Assembly (NCBI GenBank): GCA_002900995.3
Contig: CM035309.1
Location: 2,300,389-2,364,388, forward strand
Reading direction: 5' to 3'
Length of the DNA: 64,000 bases
Origin: Ganoderma boninense
Lineage: Eukaryota > Basidiomycota > Agaricomycetes > Polyporales > Polyporaceae
Below are positions 10,360 through 21,826 of the stretch, in pieces. Position 1 is the first letter of the stretch. Each line of letters begins with the position of its first letter. The position numbers and the translations under genes are program-made. The notes beneath the pieces are model-generated. The model had not been told where the DNA came from. It did no database searches and was given only the letters and a program-made list of their open reading frames with translations.

Positions 10360-13085
10360 CACATCTGGTTTTCACTGTTGTACAACAACATACCATTACT
10401 GTGGTGCAAACTCTATGCTTATGATGGCCATGTTGTAACTTGTTACAGGAGTGGGCCATTGTTACTTGTAATACTGTGGCCAGTTGTTGTTACATCTGGT
10501 GGCAGTGATAACTGATTAGACAGGTAATCTAATCCTAGATAAGAACGACTTTTTGATCTCCTGGCTTATCAGTAATCTTGCCTACTGATCTAATCTGCAA
10601 TCCGCTTTAGGGCGCTTTTTTGATCTTTTAGCTAATCAAGCTGTGCTGGGTTGATCTAATCTAATGCACCTTTGATCAGGTCGATCTAATGGGCGCTTTT
10701 GGGCGCTTTTTTGATGATCTGGCTTCCTCAAATGGCAGTTGGTGGCTGGGGGCAGGTGGGGCACCAGGATGGGGTACCTCCTAGGTCTATTGTGGGCCCA
10801 ATACTATAGCTATTGACTTGATTCTTTTTGCAGCATGTACATATAGATAGGAGCATCCAGTCGACCAAACAGCGAAGCAATACACCTACTACAGCTGTTT
10901 ATATAGCCCATACAGTGGTGGGGAGGAGAAGGTGCTGTATCTTGGGCATTTCTTGGGCAATCCCCTTCGTTGTTTTTGCATATAGTAGGCATTAGTAGTG
11001 GTATATTGGGTGCATGGTTTGTTTGGGGCAGCAGTGCCTAGTACTATTTATGGAGAGCCTGCACTATTCAGCCCCTAGGCACTTTGCAGGCCAATATCTT
11101 TGGGGCCAGTGGTGCTATGACCAAGCCCTTAGTACTGTTGGAAAGACATGATTTAGGGCTTTCTAACGGTATATTATACACCCCAATCCATGCACTTTCA
11201 CTGACCCCCTCCTCCCCCCTCCCCCCATATTGATCCCCTTATACCACAGCCCCCCATGGTCGGATTGCCTTGAAACTTTATACACATGTTATGCTATATT
11301 CCTGGCATATATGTACCAACTTGCAGCCTGCGAACAGCCCTGCTCCTTCTGATATTCTATTTCTGCCATAGCACAATACTTGCATACTGTTTCCTCTATA
11401 TTTTCCCACCACCTTCACCAAATCACAGGATCTCTTTTGTTCTATGTTTGTGTACTATACCACTATTCAGATCGTCCCTCATATCCCTTATCAGGGCATA
11501 GGATCCCTTATGCTATTCTTATCAGTGTTTGCACACTAATACCCCCACTGTAATAGATCAGGAAAATAACATACAGATCAGATACCACCATTGGATAGAG
11601 GTACATTACCGCTTTCCAACACATTTTAGATCATGGGAATTGGCCAAGAACTGAGGGAGATACGGGGGGAGGAGTAGTTGGAGGGTACTTTGGAGTGGTT
11701 GGAACAGAGCTGTGCACCAATTTCCGAAGGAAACCTCCTGTCCAATGCATCTCAAATGGTGCATCCAGCACTCCTCCCCCCGTATCTCCCTCAGTTCTTG
11801 GCCAATTCCCATGATCTAAAATGTGTTGGAAAGCGGTAATGTACCTCTATCCAATGGTGGTATCTGATCTGTATGTTATTTTCCTGATCTATTACAGTGG
11901 GGGTATTAGTGTGCAAACACTGATAAGAATAGCATAAGGGATCCTATGCCCTGATAAGGGATATGAGGGACGATCTGAATAGTGGTATAGTACACAAACA
12001 TAGAACAAAAGAGATCCTGTGATTTGGTGAAGGTGGTGGGAAAATATAGAGGAAACAGTATGCAAGTATTGTGCTATGGCAGAAATAGAATATCAGAAGG
12101 AGCAGGGCTGTTCGCAGGCTGCAAGTTGGTACATATATGCCAGGAATATAGCATAACATGTGTATAAAGTTTCAAGGCAATCCGACCATGGGGGGCTGTG
12201 GTATAAGGGGATCAATATGGGGGAGGGGGGAGGAGGGGGTCAGTGAAAGTGCATGGATTGGGGTGTATAATATACCGTTAGAAAGCCCTAAATCATGTCT
12301 TTCCAACAGTACTAAGGGCTTGGTCATAGCACCACTGGCCCCAAAGATATTGGCCTGCAAAGTGCCTAGGGGCTGAATAGTGCAGGCTCTCCATAAATAG
12401 TACTAGGCACTGCTGCCCCAAACAAACCATGCACCCAATATACCACTACTAATGCCTACTATATGCAAAAACAACGAAGGGGATTGCCCAAGAAATGCCC
12501 AAGATACAGCACCTTCTCCTCCCCACCACTGTATGGGCTATATAAACAGCTGTAGTAGGTGTATTGCTTCGCTGTTTGGTCGACTGGATGCTCCCTATCT
12601 ATATGTACATGCTGCAAAAAGAATCAAGTCAATAGCTATAGTATTGGGCCCACAATAGACCTAGGACGTACCCCATCCTGGTGCCCCACCTGCCCCCAGC
12701 CACCAACTGCCATTTGAGGCAGCCAGATCATCAAAAAAGCGCCCAAAAGTGTGCATTAGATCGACCTGATCAAAGGTGCATTAGATTAGATCAACCCAGC
12801 ACAGCTTGATTAGCCAAAAGATCAAAAAAGCGCCCTAAAGCGGATTGCAGATTAGATCAGTAGGCAAGATTACTGATAAGCCAGGAGATCAAAAAGTTGT
12901 TCTTATCTAGGATTAGATTACCTGTCTAATCAGTTATCACTGCCACCAGATGTAACAACAACTGGCCACAGTATTACAAGTAACAATGGCCCACTCCTGT
13001 AACAAGTTACAACATGGCCATCATAAGCATAGAGTTTGCACCACAGTAATGGTATGTTGTTGTACAACAGTGGAAACCAGATGTG
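10360..13085. mobile_element. foldback element with 1316-bp inverted arms
   Basis: The left arm 10360-11675 is the near-exact reverse complement of the right arm 11770-13085 (both 1316 bp), around a 94-nt unpaired centre. The ends read CACATCTGGT...CCAGATGTG. Flanking duplications CACAGCG lie at 10353-10359 and 13086-13092. Only a handful of differences between arms are visible by eye. No transposase is encoded; the 71-residue hydrophobic frame found in each arm is probably chance. It is a non-autonomous foldback or long-TIR element. The superfamily is not assigned, because a 7-bp duplication is not diagnostic. Confidence 0.92.
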
Positions 13086-13092
13086 CACAGCG
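13086..13092. repeat. 7-bp target site duplication of foldback element (right)
   Basis: CACAGCG, identical to 10353-10359. Confidence 0.9.
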
Positions 13093-13393
13093 ACCTCTGT
13101 GATCGTCCCATCACGGTTCTCAGTACCATCTATGTTGTACAGAGGAATTGGCCTTGCCAACTTCCTTGTCGTAACCTGGTTCTTCTCTACGAACCGTCTA
13201 TGTAAAAACTTGGTAGTAGCTCCACTATCTACCATTGCTACTATGTCCTTACGTCGCTGCTTGCCGATCAACTGTACCGCTATATGAAAGTGTTGGCCAC
13301 TATGATTTACTTCATATACAAATGCGGAACTCAGTACAGAAAATCGACTATTACTACAAGAGCCGGCACGTGCAGCGTCCAGTGCGGCTCTAA

Positions 13394-14874
13394 TCAGAAA
13401 CCCTCCTTCTTCTCAGCGGCTGAAAAGGCTGCAAGCTTCTCCTCCATCGCCTTGATCTGGGCCTGAAGAGCCACCACTTCCGTAGTCGTAGTGGACGAGG
13501 AAGCAGCTTGCTGACTCTTCAACCGCGGACAGTCATACTTGCGATGTCCGGGCTGGCCACAGATGTAGCAGTTTCCTGAAAACGGCTTCTTCCCAGTAGC
13601 AGCCGCCTTCTCCCCTGTCTTCTTCCATCCAAACATCTTCGGCCGTTCTTCCTCTCTGGTGACGAGGGCCTGGTCAAGCGATAGCGACACCTTCTGAATC
13701 TTTGTGAGGTCGGAGATGTCGTGGGCACTGGTAGCGAGGACGTCTTTGAGCCGGGGAGGCAGGCCAGAGCGGTAGCGTTCGCGTTTATCCTTGTCGCCAA
13801 AAGCCGGTCTGTGCTGCTGTCGCATTGAACTGGGCTGTATACTCCTGGACAGTGCCAACCTTGCGATACACCTTGCAGAGCTTGACAAGTTCAGCAACGG
13901 CGGCCCTCCTTGTCGTCAGCTACGCAGAAGTGTTCCTTGAAGGCCGTGCTGAACTCATTGTAGTCTGCCCAAGGGCTAGTTCCACCAGCGAGCTTTACAA
14001 TGTGGGGACCGGCCCAGGCTGCTGCTCCTTCCATGAGCTTACTGAGAATGGTCATCCATATGACCTCGCTGGGTGTGCCAACTGCTACTGCCGTAAGGGT
14101 GTTGTAGTAGATCTGGGCTGCGGACACAAAGCGGAGGCCATCTTGCGCGGATTTTCCATCGTATTTACGTGGGGCGATCTGGGAGAGGAGCTTGGAGGTG
14201 TCGAACGCCGGTGTGGGGGCAGGAGTGGTCATGGTGGGTGCAGGAGGAGGATTGGGTGCAGGAGGAGGGTTGGACGAGGACGACACTTGCGGGGTGTTGG
14301 AACTGGTAGCTTTCGGCTTCAGTTCCTTCTTTACTTCAGGCTTCTCTTCTGCCTTAGAAGTCGACGCAATGGGTGATGAGGGGTTTGAGCTTTGTTGTTG
14401 TCTAAGATGTTCAGTAATGAGTACGATAGTTTTGTCAGGAGCAGGGGAACCTGTGGATCGACTGGGGGTGGCGGTCCCACTGGGTAGTAGGTACACGACT
14501 GGGGGCACAGCTGGGGGGTCGGGTGCCGGGGTGACTTCGTGCAGCAGCAACAGCTGCCCGTGTGGGCCTTGTGGAGGGGGCCGGCGGTGGCTGGGCGAGT
14601 CGGTCTAAGATCGCCTGCTGTTGGCTAGGGTGTGGGCAGGTAAAGGGGTGGAATGGAGCCCACTGGGTGGGTGTCCAGTCAAAGGTGAAGTCGCGGTGTG
14701 GGCAGGGTTGGCAGTCGCAAACAAACCACTGTTGTTCGGTGGTGTTCCAGTGCTGGTCTTCAACCGCGGTGCTGTGAAATGCGTGTGGCCTTTGACTGCA
14801 AGCCACGGTGAGGGGAGTGGAGGTAGCTCGCTTCCTATCCCAGGAATAGAAACGGCAGGTGCACGATCCGACAC
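13394..14874 (-). pseudogene. Gypsy gag, frameshifted
   Basis: The Gag reading is spread over overlapping frames: an N-terminal proline-rich part (about 14874-14435), a capsid-like central part (14550-13891) with ISQIAPRKYDGKS and WADYNEFSTAFKEHF, and a C-terminal part (13830-13394) with LPPRLKDVLATSAHDISDL and a CCHC zinc knuckle CYICGQPGHRKYDC (near 13535-13575). Joining them needs frame changes near 14500-14600, 13890 and 13800-13830, so the copy is broken. The knuckle binds the element's RNA in the family. It ends at the TGA at 13394-13396, just ahead of the protease region. Confidence 0.85.
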
Positions 14875-15418
14875 TGTCTGCTCAGCCTCCTCGGCCTATT
14901 GCTGTGTCTTGGCCCAAGGGACACGAGCCCAAGGGTGTTCTGCCTTGGCTTTGTTTCGCCGCCTTTCTCTAGCCTCCCACGCTGTGAGGCGGACCACTTC
15001 TGTCAGTACCGGGGTCTCGTGTTAGGAGCTTTCCACGTACTGTACCACTGAGAGTGGCAAGCCTCAGGTTGCGCCGAGACCACGTCCGATGGTGTGACTA
15101 GAGCGCGCACTACGCTAGGCCAACACAGAGGATCTAAGTGCGTACCGTATGAGAGGGAAAGAATGTGTGTGGAGTACGCCGGTGCTCGTGTAGAAGTTTT
15201 GACCTAATGTTACGACTGGCTGTCGAGTAAGATCAGGGAGGAGGCTTACGAGACGAGCAAGGGCGTCGACGAGCACTTGTGCAGCGAGAGCGGAGCAGGG
15301 CTCGACAGTCAGGCTGGAGACAAGATGTATTGAGCGAGTAACTAACGAGTGAGAATACAGCGAGGCTTACCTGGAGACAAGAGGTCGAAACTGAGGTCTC
15401 CAGGTAGCGAAGTACGGG

Positions 15419-15429
15419 CCTTATATACA
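15419..15429 (-). promoter_or_regulatory. TATA box of the Gypsy LTR
   Basis: TATATAAGG on the minus strand, about 390 bp into the LTR. It is suitably placed to start the retroelement transcript toward gag. The call is by motif only. Confidence 0.5.
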
Positions 15430-15600
15430 TGTAACGGACAATGGGAACCGGGGACAATAGGTAACTATGGACACGGGAACCAGTGGAAGAACAATGGTAT
15501 GTAGTACAATGACGACGGGAACAATGGGTAACAGGAGTTATTGTACTGTGAGAACAAGGGACGGGTTTGCTAAACAACGGAGGACAATAAGGACAACACG

Positions 15601-15732
15601 GGAGGCAAACAGTCCAAAAAGGGAAAGAGAGACGCCGGGGTAGGCGCCGAGCATGCCGTTCATGACAGGAGGCAAACAGTCCAAAAAGGGAAAGAGAGAC
15701 GCCGGGTAGGCACCAAGCGTGCCGTTCATGAC
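15601..15732. repeat. two-copy 66-bp tandem repeat in the LTR
   Basis: Copies at 15601-15666 and 15668-15732 both begin GGAGGCAAACAGTCC and end CCGTTCATGAC. They differ by one indel and a few substitutions. On the element's strand they lie in the first part of the LTR (U3), where such repeats often serve as enhancer-like units; that role is inference. Confidence 0.85.
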
Positions 15733-15818
15733 ATTCTGGGCAAAGTTAGGCAGTGATATTGACACAGGAGAGATGTGTACTGGAATGCATGCAGGGTGAT
15801 CCTGCATGAGAGCTCACA

Positions 15819-16711
15819 TTGTATATATACTTAGATGTAGTACCTCTTTGTATGTCAAATAGTCCAGTTTAACAATATATATGCTTTTGCATATGTTTTC
15901 CTGTGTGTCTGTGTCCCAAATTCGATCTGTACAGGGGAATTGCTATGTGTACTATCACGTTTCACTAGGTCTCGTGGATGTCTACCAAGTGCTCAATAGC
16001 CACTAGGGCGTGCTATTGACTCCTAGCTAAAAGGGGACCTTACTCTCAGTCTATCGCTACTCTCTGGGCCCAATAGTACTACCAAGTGAGGATGTTTTTT
16101 TCCTGATGAAGTGCTTCAGCCTCAATCTGTGCCAATGCCTCGTCCTACATATGCTTGAGTCTTAGAATGAGAATGGAGGATTTGGATAAAAGGCATCATT
16201 GCATATACATAGAATACATCTCTTAGGCGGTATCTCAAGTCAGAATCACTCCCTGAGTTTCCCTCGTCTGTGTTGGCAGGGTCTCTGATACATGCACCTC
16301 CTAAAATTGTAACTGAAAGGGTGCTTGTTTTCATGCTTTACTATAGGAGATTCAACCATGTGAACTCAGAAATTCTTGTATAGGGTAGGCCCTCATGATC
16401 TCTCAGGCCAGGTCTTCTGACAGCTCTATGGCTTAATCCAAGTTATAAGGTGAGCTTGAAGTTCATAGTTCATTTGGTGCTGAATTGTTCAGATCTTGGC
16501 TATTATTTAGAAAACTCCCAGATGAGCACTTCATGTCATCAGAATTTGTAATACTTGGCTTTTAGGTAAGTTACAGAATTTTGGCTCTAAAGCTACATCT
16601 CTTATAATAAAACTTCTATCTAATATCAGTTCATAAGAATTTCAATGCTTCAGATATTACATGTAGATCAATCTGTGCTTACTACACATCCAAAATTTGA
16701 GCACAGCAATA
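15819..16711. other. gene-free AT-richer stretch between Gypsy LTR and JJJ1-like gene
   Basis: About 890 bp without a recognisable gene, RNA or repeat. The right part is presumably the 3' UTR of the minus-strand J-protein gene. Base composition is clearly more AT-rich than the genes. Confidence 0.6.
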
Positions 16712-18764
16712 TTATTTCTTCTTGCTATGCCTATTTGGACCAGCAGGTTGAGAGGAGGAATGTGCATGGCTCGGTGCATCACGTAAATGTGAAAAAAGCT
16801 GTGTCCTACTGCCAAACCTAACATGACAGAAATTACAAACCTATTTTCCAAAACAATCAGCTGCATTCTCTAGAAACAAGCAGCAAGTGAGACCTACTGA
16901 TGTCTCAGCTTGAACCCCTTCCACCATTGCTTTCTTCGCTGCATCACGGGCACGACGTTTATCTCTTTTTGAAGGACCTTGGTGCTCAAGTGGACTAGCG
17001 TTATGAACCTGAGAATTGCCACTGTCCAAGTTACCATCAACCAAAGGGCCCAAAGAGCTATGTTGGGTGCTTGACCATTTCTGACTCTTGAGCATGATTT
17101 CTGGCGATGGCTCGCAGGGCAATTTCTTGTTCTTCTTCCGACCACTTCTCGCCTTCGTCGTAATAACCTGTGGCTCATTCTCCAGCATTGCTACAGTTTC
17201 GTGTCCCTCCTGGCCCATGACAGACAGCACTTCCTGTCCTGCCAAGGCTGGCTGATCGACCTCATCTTGGACCGATCCTGAGCCTGACCGCGTAGATCCC
17301 GCGTTCCACGTAGGCTCCTCTATGACATCCTCCTCCAAAGCAAGTTCTTCATTCTCGTGTTCCATCTCTCGCTTCAACGCCTCTACTGCTTTCAGGTGCT
17401 TCCTACTGCGTTCATGACTGTCCCACGCCGGCTCACTTCGGAAGCTTTTGCCGCATGCGACACATTCCCATTCTTCTTCGTCCTCGCCTTCAGCGGTGGC
17501 CCATTCTAGGTCAACAGCATCATGGAGAACAGCAGTCTTCTGCCATTCCTGCTCGACAAAGACAGCTTGGGGAGCTGGGGAAGATGTCGTGCTAGCACGT
17601 GAAGGGGGGGAACGTGGATCTTGGGGAATAGTGCGTTCTTGTGCCTGGCGAGCGATATGTGCCTTATACCGAGGATCGCGCTTGCGGATGAACGTTGCAA
17701 TGGACTAGTGCAAATGTAAGGAGAAGGTATAAAGTAGTGCTGGTAGGGCATACCCGAACAGTATCATTGTATTCCCTACGTGCTTCCTCTCGGGCCTTCC
17801 TATTATCACGCTCCATCATTCTGAGGGGAAAACAGTCAAAAGATGACTCTACTGAAGAGAGTTTTGTTCACCTTCGAACCCTCCGATCTGGGGCCTCTGC
17901 AATATTCCACTGATCAGCCCACTCGAATTCCTTGTTGGTCGCGAAGTTGGTCCAGTAATTGTAGAAGACGCGAGCACATTTCTCCCTCTCCTCCTTCGAT
18001 GGTGACAGCCACGACCAAGCAGAGGTTCCGAAGGAAGGAAGTGGGGTATTATCGTAGCGCTTCTCATCGTGATCCAGGCGATCGAAGAGGTTGCGGTAAA
18101 TGGTGAAAAAGCTCTACGAAGATCGTAATGTTAGTAGCGAGGGTCAGCATGACATGATGAGACGCACGTTGGGTCCGTCATCGAATCCATCCCAGATGGC
18201 TGTATCAAAGAACTGGGCAAGGTGCCGGACGGTGAGACCACGATCGCGGGCGCGAGATGGGGGCACGCCGGTTCTGATCTCCTCAAAGACGGCAGCGGCA
18301 TCGGGCTCAGGGATTAGTGAAGCACGGTGGCTGTCGTACCATGCGCGTTCCTAAGAGAAATGAGAAAGGTTGAACGAGGGCAGAGGAGAAACCCCACTTG
18401 TTCATCACTGAGGACCTGGTGCATGTGAGATGGGCAAGATATATGGCGTAGATGGAAGAGGATGGGCTGACCTCGTAAGCTTGCTGGATAGCAGCAAATC
18501 GACTTGTCGCACCTTGTATGTCGTGTGCATTCTTGTCCGGGTGATGGATCAAAGCGAGTTTACGGAAGGCTTTCTGCATGTCGAGGCAAGAACGTAAATA
18601 TGGAGTCGAGCGGGGATTGAAGGACGAGATGCAAAAGTGATGGGGATACGCACTTTGATATCGTCCGCGGAAGCAGACTCTTCGACCTCCAGAAGAGCAT
18701 AGTAGTCGGGAGGGCCGGTATTGTCTGTGTCTGGGCCCCGAGCCGTTGACTCTCGCGCTCCCAT
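16712..18764 (-). CDS. JJJ1: JJJ1/DNAJC21-like J-domain zinc-finger co-chaperone
   Basis: The family member acts in the cytosol on late 60S ribosomal particles, stimulating Hsp70 to recycle export factors. The start is the ATG at 18764. The J domain shows [18 protein letters not shown], then the catalytic HPD in ALIHHPDKN after an intron. The middle region carries the JJJ1-typical stretch [16 protein letters not shown] and [10 protein letters not shown] first C2H2 finger reads [19 protein letters not shown], followed by the charged region, then a second finger [18 protein letters not shown] after the last intron. The protein ends in RHSKKK with TAA at 16712-16714. At least five introns are needed. 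The frame appears intact and the order matches yeast Jjj1 and human DNAJC21. Confidence 0.92.
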
Positions 18765-19108
18765 GAGGGTGTGACTCGAGGGGAGATTCTAGGTACTGGG
18801 GCAAGACGAGGACGGGCAAGAGGCGGAAGAAGGACGGCAGAGAGAGTAGCAGAGGACAAGTTCAAGCTGCGAGTTAGCAGTGAGCGCTTGAGCACTCGCG
18901 CCCAGCGCTCTCGGATAGACGCCGGCCATGGGTCAGCACACGGGCAGAAGCGCTGAAGAGTGCACACTGGCAACTGTCAACTGCGACTGTGAGCCCAGTC
19001 CAGCTCCAGACTCTGTCCACATCCTCCAGGCTCTTCCTCTCCTCGCTCTATAAGTCTCTTTCTCTTTCAAGCCCTGCCCTCTCAATCCCCCCCTCCTTTC
19101 CCCCCAAA
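18765..19108. promoter_or_regulatory. divergent promoter region JJJ1-like / TIM13
   Basis: 344 bp between two outward-facing start codons. A CT-rich tract lies just before the TIM13 ATG (plus strand 19020-19108), common in basidiomycete promoters. No specific factor site is claimed. Confidence 0.5.
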
Positions 19109-19681
19109 ATGACCTCCCTCTTCGGTGCCAGCAGGACTCCGACAAGTCCTCCCTCCTCCCCTGCAGGTAATTCCTTCTTCTCACTCTCATCGCTTCCACG
19201 GCTCTGACTCCGGTCATGTTCAGAGGTCGCCGCTCGCCTTGAGTCGATCAAAAACTCAATTCGCAATGAACTTGCCCTTCAGAACGCACAAGAACTCATG
19301 AGCGTGAGCACCCTCGTCTCCTGCCTTCTTCCTCGCTCATCCTTCATTCCCTTGCTTCCACCTGTAGAAAGTCAATGACAAGTGCTACGCCAAGTGCATC
19401 CCCAAGCCCGGAGCCTCTCTTTCCGCCTCAGAAGAGGTATACTCTCTCCCCCTCCACCCCGTTTATCCCATCCCTCAACCATCCCACCTGCAGAAATGTC
19501 TTTCCCAGTGTATGGACCGGTATCTGGAAACCTGTACGTCCTAACATCCCCTTCATTCTTTTTTGCCTTCCTTCCTTTGCCCCTCTAAAACCCCACGTCT
19601 TTTCTAGTCAACATCATCAGCAAGAGCTACGTATTACGGCTTAAAAAAGACAAGCTCGACCTTCAGACCCCTTCGCTATAG
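19109..19681 (+). CDS. TIM13: Tim13-like small translocase chaperone
   Basis: Mitochondrial intermembrane-space chaperone that, with Tim8, carries hydrophobic precursors to the inner membrane. Five exons fit: 19109-19166, 19224-19303, 19368-19436, 19494-19533 and 19608-19681, giving 106 residues, close to the family length. The twin CX3C motifs are exact: CYAKC in NDKCYAKCIPKPG and CLSQC in EEKCLSQCMDRYLE. These cysteines form the two disulphides of the hairpin. KPG between them favours Tim13 over Tim8, 9 or 10. All introns are GT-AG and 57-74 nt. It is convergent with UBA4, whose stop lies only 145 bp away. Confidence 0.93.
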
Positions 19682-19825
19682 AACACATGCAACCATCTTC
19701 ACCTCGGCCCGCTGTATAATACATTCTATAATACCCCACTCGCTCCAATCCTCAGATCTCGTACCGCAAGATTAGGTCTGCCATCTATGCTAGTTCTTCC
19801 ACCGGTGAGTCTGTGCATTTGAGAC

Positions 19826-21431
19826 CTAGTACACTGGGAAGTTTCTATCTACTTCTCGTGCCCATGCCCGCAGGCCCCCTACGAGATCCTTCACCACTCC
19901 CGTCATCCCGCCATCCCGCAGCGCTGCCACTGCCAATTGCGAATCATTTCCTAAGCGACAGACGACGTAAAGCTCCCCTTCGACTCCCCCCTCCGCCTTG
20001 CCGCACCAGTGCAAGGGGTCAGCGAGCAGTTCTTTTATAGGGGCATCTATACGTCGATGCGAAGTGAGCGAGGGGAGACTGTTGATCGTTCTCGTCACCC
20101 ACTCACTAATGGACCCAGGAAGATGGCAGATCCCATATTCTGTGCGTGGACGTACGTCCAATACCTGTGCTTTCCTTGCTCCGTCGCTCAAGGCAAACTT
20201 CAACTCCTGCGTTTTGGTCGGCTTAGCAAGGAGTCCAGTAATTGATCTCGTGCACTCCCACCTTGGCACATAGTCGGTCGTCCGGCTCTCCACTCATAAG
20301 CCCCCTGGCCACCCAATCTGGCCGCTTGCCGCCACAAAGTTCGACATAGTCTGTGTCTTCAATCTTGCCAACTTTCTCGCCCTCCGTGCCGCAAGCAGAG
20401 CATGTCGTCCTCCGAGCGCGCAGTTTGACCGTCCGAAACGAAGGCATCGCCAGTGCCGAGTACGTGAGCAATGTCGGCTTTCCATCTGGACTTGCACGTC
20501 GCGATCAGAGTTCAAGAACCAAGCGAAGGAGCATACCATGCAAGCCTGTGATGAGCTTGATGGCCTCCAATGCCTGGAGGTTTCCTATGACACCAGTGAC
20601 GGCCCCAAGAATTCCGAGTTCCTCGCATGATCCCACTGTCTCGGGAGCTGGAGGCTTGGGAAATAAGCACCTAAAGCACGGACCTCTTTCTTGCACATGA
20701 GTCGTGTCAAGACGACCTCCGAAGGGCAAGTTGTAGACAGCGAGCTGCCCTTCGAATTTCTGGGCAGCGCCGCTCACCAAAGGCTTCCTCAGATAGACTG
20801 CGACGTCGGATAGGAGGTAACGGGTCGGGAGGTTGTCCGTGCAGTCCAAGATCAAGTCATACGGGGCGAGTAGCTCCATCGCGTTTGATGAGGACAAGGC
20901 GGCTGTGATGGGGTTCACTTTGACGGAAGAATTCAACCTGACATGCGTAGAGACATATGAGCACGGACGTTGTGGGGGAAGAGTGGGGAGGATGCTGACT
21001 GCTTGATAGCTTCTGCAGCTGACAGCACTTTTGGCAGACCAACTCTCGATTCGGTGTGCAAGACCTGGCGCTGTAAGTTTGAAATTTCGACCGCGTCATG
21101 GTCGATGATTCCGATGGTGCCTGAGGATCGTTTAGGGGAGAAACGTTAGGGCTGGTTGGAGCAATGAGACACATTGACTCGCCAAGTCCTGCAGCAGCGA
21201 GATATTGGAGAGCGGGGCATCCGAGGCCACCAGCCCCGACGACGACTACGGAAGCCTGGGAAAGCCTTATTTGACCTAGATACAAGCGTGTATGTTATGT
21301 ACAACCTGATTCACGGACAGAAGTGCCACGCACTGACCTTGGAGCCCAAATCCGTCAAGGATCATCTGGCGGCCATACCTTTGGTAGTCGTCGAGGGGGA
21401 GTTGTGGCTTCGGCTCAACGGAGGGAGTCAT
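19826..21431 (-). CDS. UBA4: UBA4/MOCS3-like E1 adenylyltransferase-sulfurtransferase
   Basis: Activates the ubiquitin-like Urm1 by adenylation and thiocarboxylation for tRNA wobble-uridine thiolation and urmylation. From the ATG at 21431: [17 protein letters not shown], then the nucleotide loop [20 protein letters not shown], a metal-binding CxxC in GPCFRCLFP, the E1 active-site region [17 protein letters not shown], and [14 protein letters not shown]. The C-terminal rhodanese domain starts at [18 protein letters not shown] and has the active-site loop [13 protein letters not shown]. It ends NFPVY at 19826. Several short introns interrupt it. The N-terminal coiled region found in some homologues is short or missing, so an upstream start exon is possible. 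Head-to-head with APC10. Confidence 0.93.
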
Positions 21432-21826
21432 GCGTAAATTGTGTGGAGACGCTACAGCCACTCTATGGCAAGACTGCCATACCAAGCTTAGGCCAAGTGC
21501 GACGGGAGGTGGTCAGAGATGGCAGAGATGGACTCGGAGGCCTATGCACGCTCCAACAAGCGGCGGCGCCAAGTGTGCAGCAGTCAAATTCGGAGGCCGC
21601 CTTCAAATTCGGCGGGTCTCCTCCCGCCATGTTCGTCTCTTTGTCTTTGTTCTGCGCCCGTTACCCGTCGTCCATCTCTTTCTGAGACCACAGCATCTCA
21701 CCCCGACTTGCCCGCCATCGCTCTTATCTCTGCCACTCTTCCCGTCCACCCCACGCCCCAGCAGTCCCACTCTGCAACAACACTCCTTGGTCCAACCGCG
21801 CTAGGACCCGAGTCCAGGTTTCAACC
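21432..21826. promoter_or_regulatory. divergent promoter region UBA4 / APC10
   Basis: 395 bp between divergent start codons. The plus-strand side is pyrimidine-rich (21660-21800). No defined factor site is called. A missing 5' exon of UBA4 could lie here. Confidence 0.45.

Larger units (their letters stand above)
9951..13271 (-). pseudogene. Gypsy aspartic protease, split by the foldback insertion
   Basis: The N-terminal half (13271-13093) has the catalytic motif MVDSGATTKFL typical of retroviral-type aspartic proteases. The C-terminal half (10352-9951) has KVVFVVTDIGEEDVIIGLDW, the flap and closing strand region. The two halves flank the 2.7 kb foldback element and meet in frame at the 7-bp duplicated target once the insertion is ignored. 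Downstream sequence leads to RT, but the reading changes frame near 9930-9960. Confidence 0.88.
1..15818 (-). mobile_element. Ty3/Gypsy LTR retrotransposon, interrupted by two younger insertions
   Basis: The element reads right to left: 5' LTR at 15020-15818, gag, protease, reverse transcriptase/RNase H, integrase, with the integrase C-terminus running to position 1 and the 3' LTR off the window. The order gag-PR-RT-RH-IN is that of Ty3/Gypsy (Metaviridae-type) elements. It is split by a hAT element at 405-7546 and a foldback element at 10360-13085. Without the insertions about 5.9 kb of it lies in view. Gag contains apparent frameshifts and RNase H has an in-frame stop, so this copy is dead even without the insertions. 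The family call is firm from RT and IN motifs; the lineage within Gypsy is not determined. Confidence 0.93.
15020..15818 (-). repeat. 5' LTR of the Gypsy element
   Basis: On the minus strand this 799-bp segment starts TGTGAGCTCTCATG and ends GCTCCTAACA, giving the usual TG...CA ends. It lies just upstream of the gag region. It holds a TATATAA box (plus positions 15421-15427) in the right orientation to drive the element, a 10-bp inverted repeat (15369-15378 with 15396-15405), and a 66-bp tandem duplication at 15601-15732. I could not confirm the boundary against the partner LTR, which is outside the window, and no clear tRNA primer-binding site was identified just inside it. Confidence 0.75.

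Noticed and set aside
11286..12159. Identical 71-residue hydrophobic frames in both foldback arms (11286-11501 plus and 11944-12159 minus)
   Set aside because: They are the same sequence read from each inverted arm. No family match, no promoter context; treated as chance frames in a repeat.
15601..15732. CRISPR-like array
   Set aside because: Only two adjoining long repeats with no spacer pattern, inside a eukaryotic LTR.
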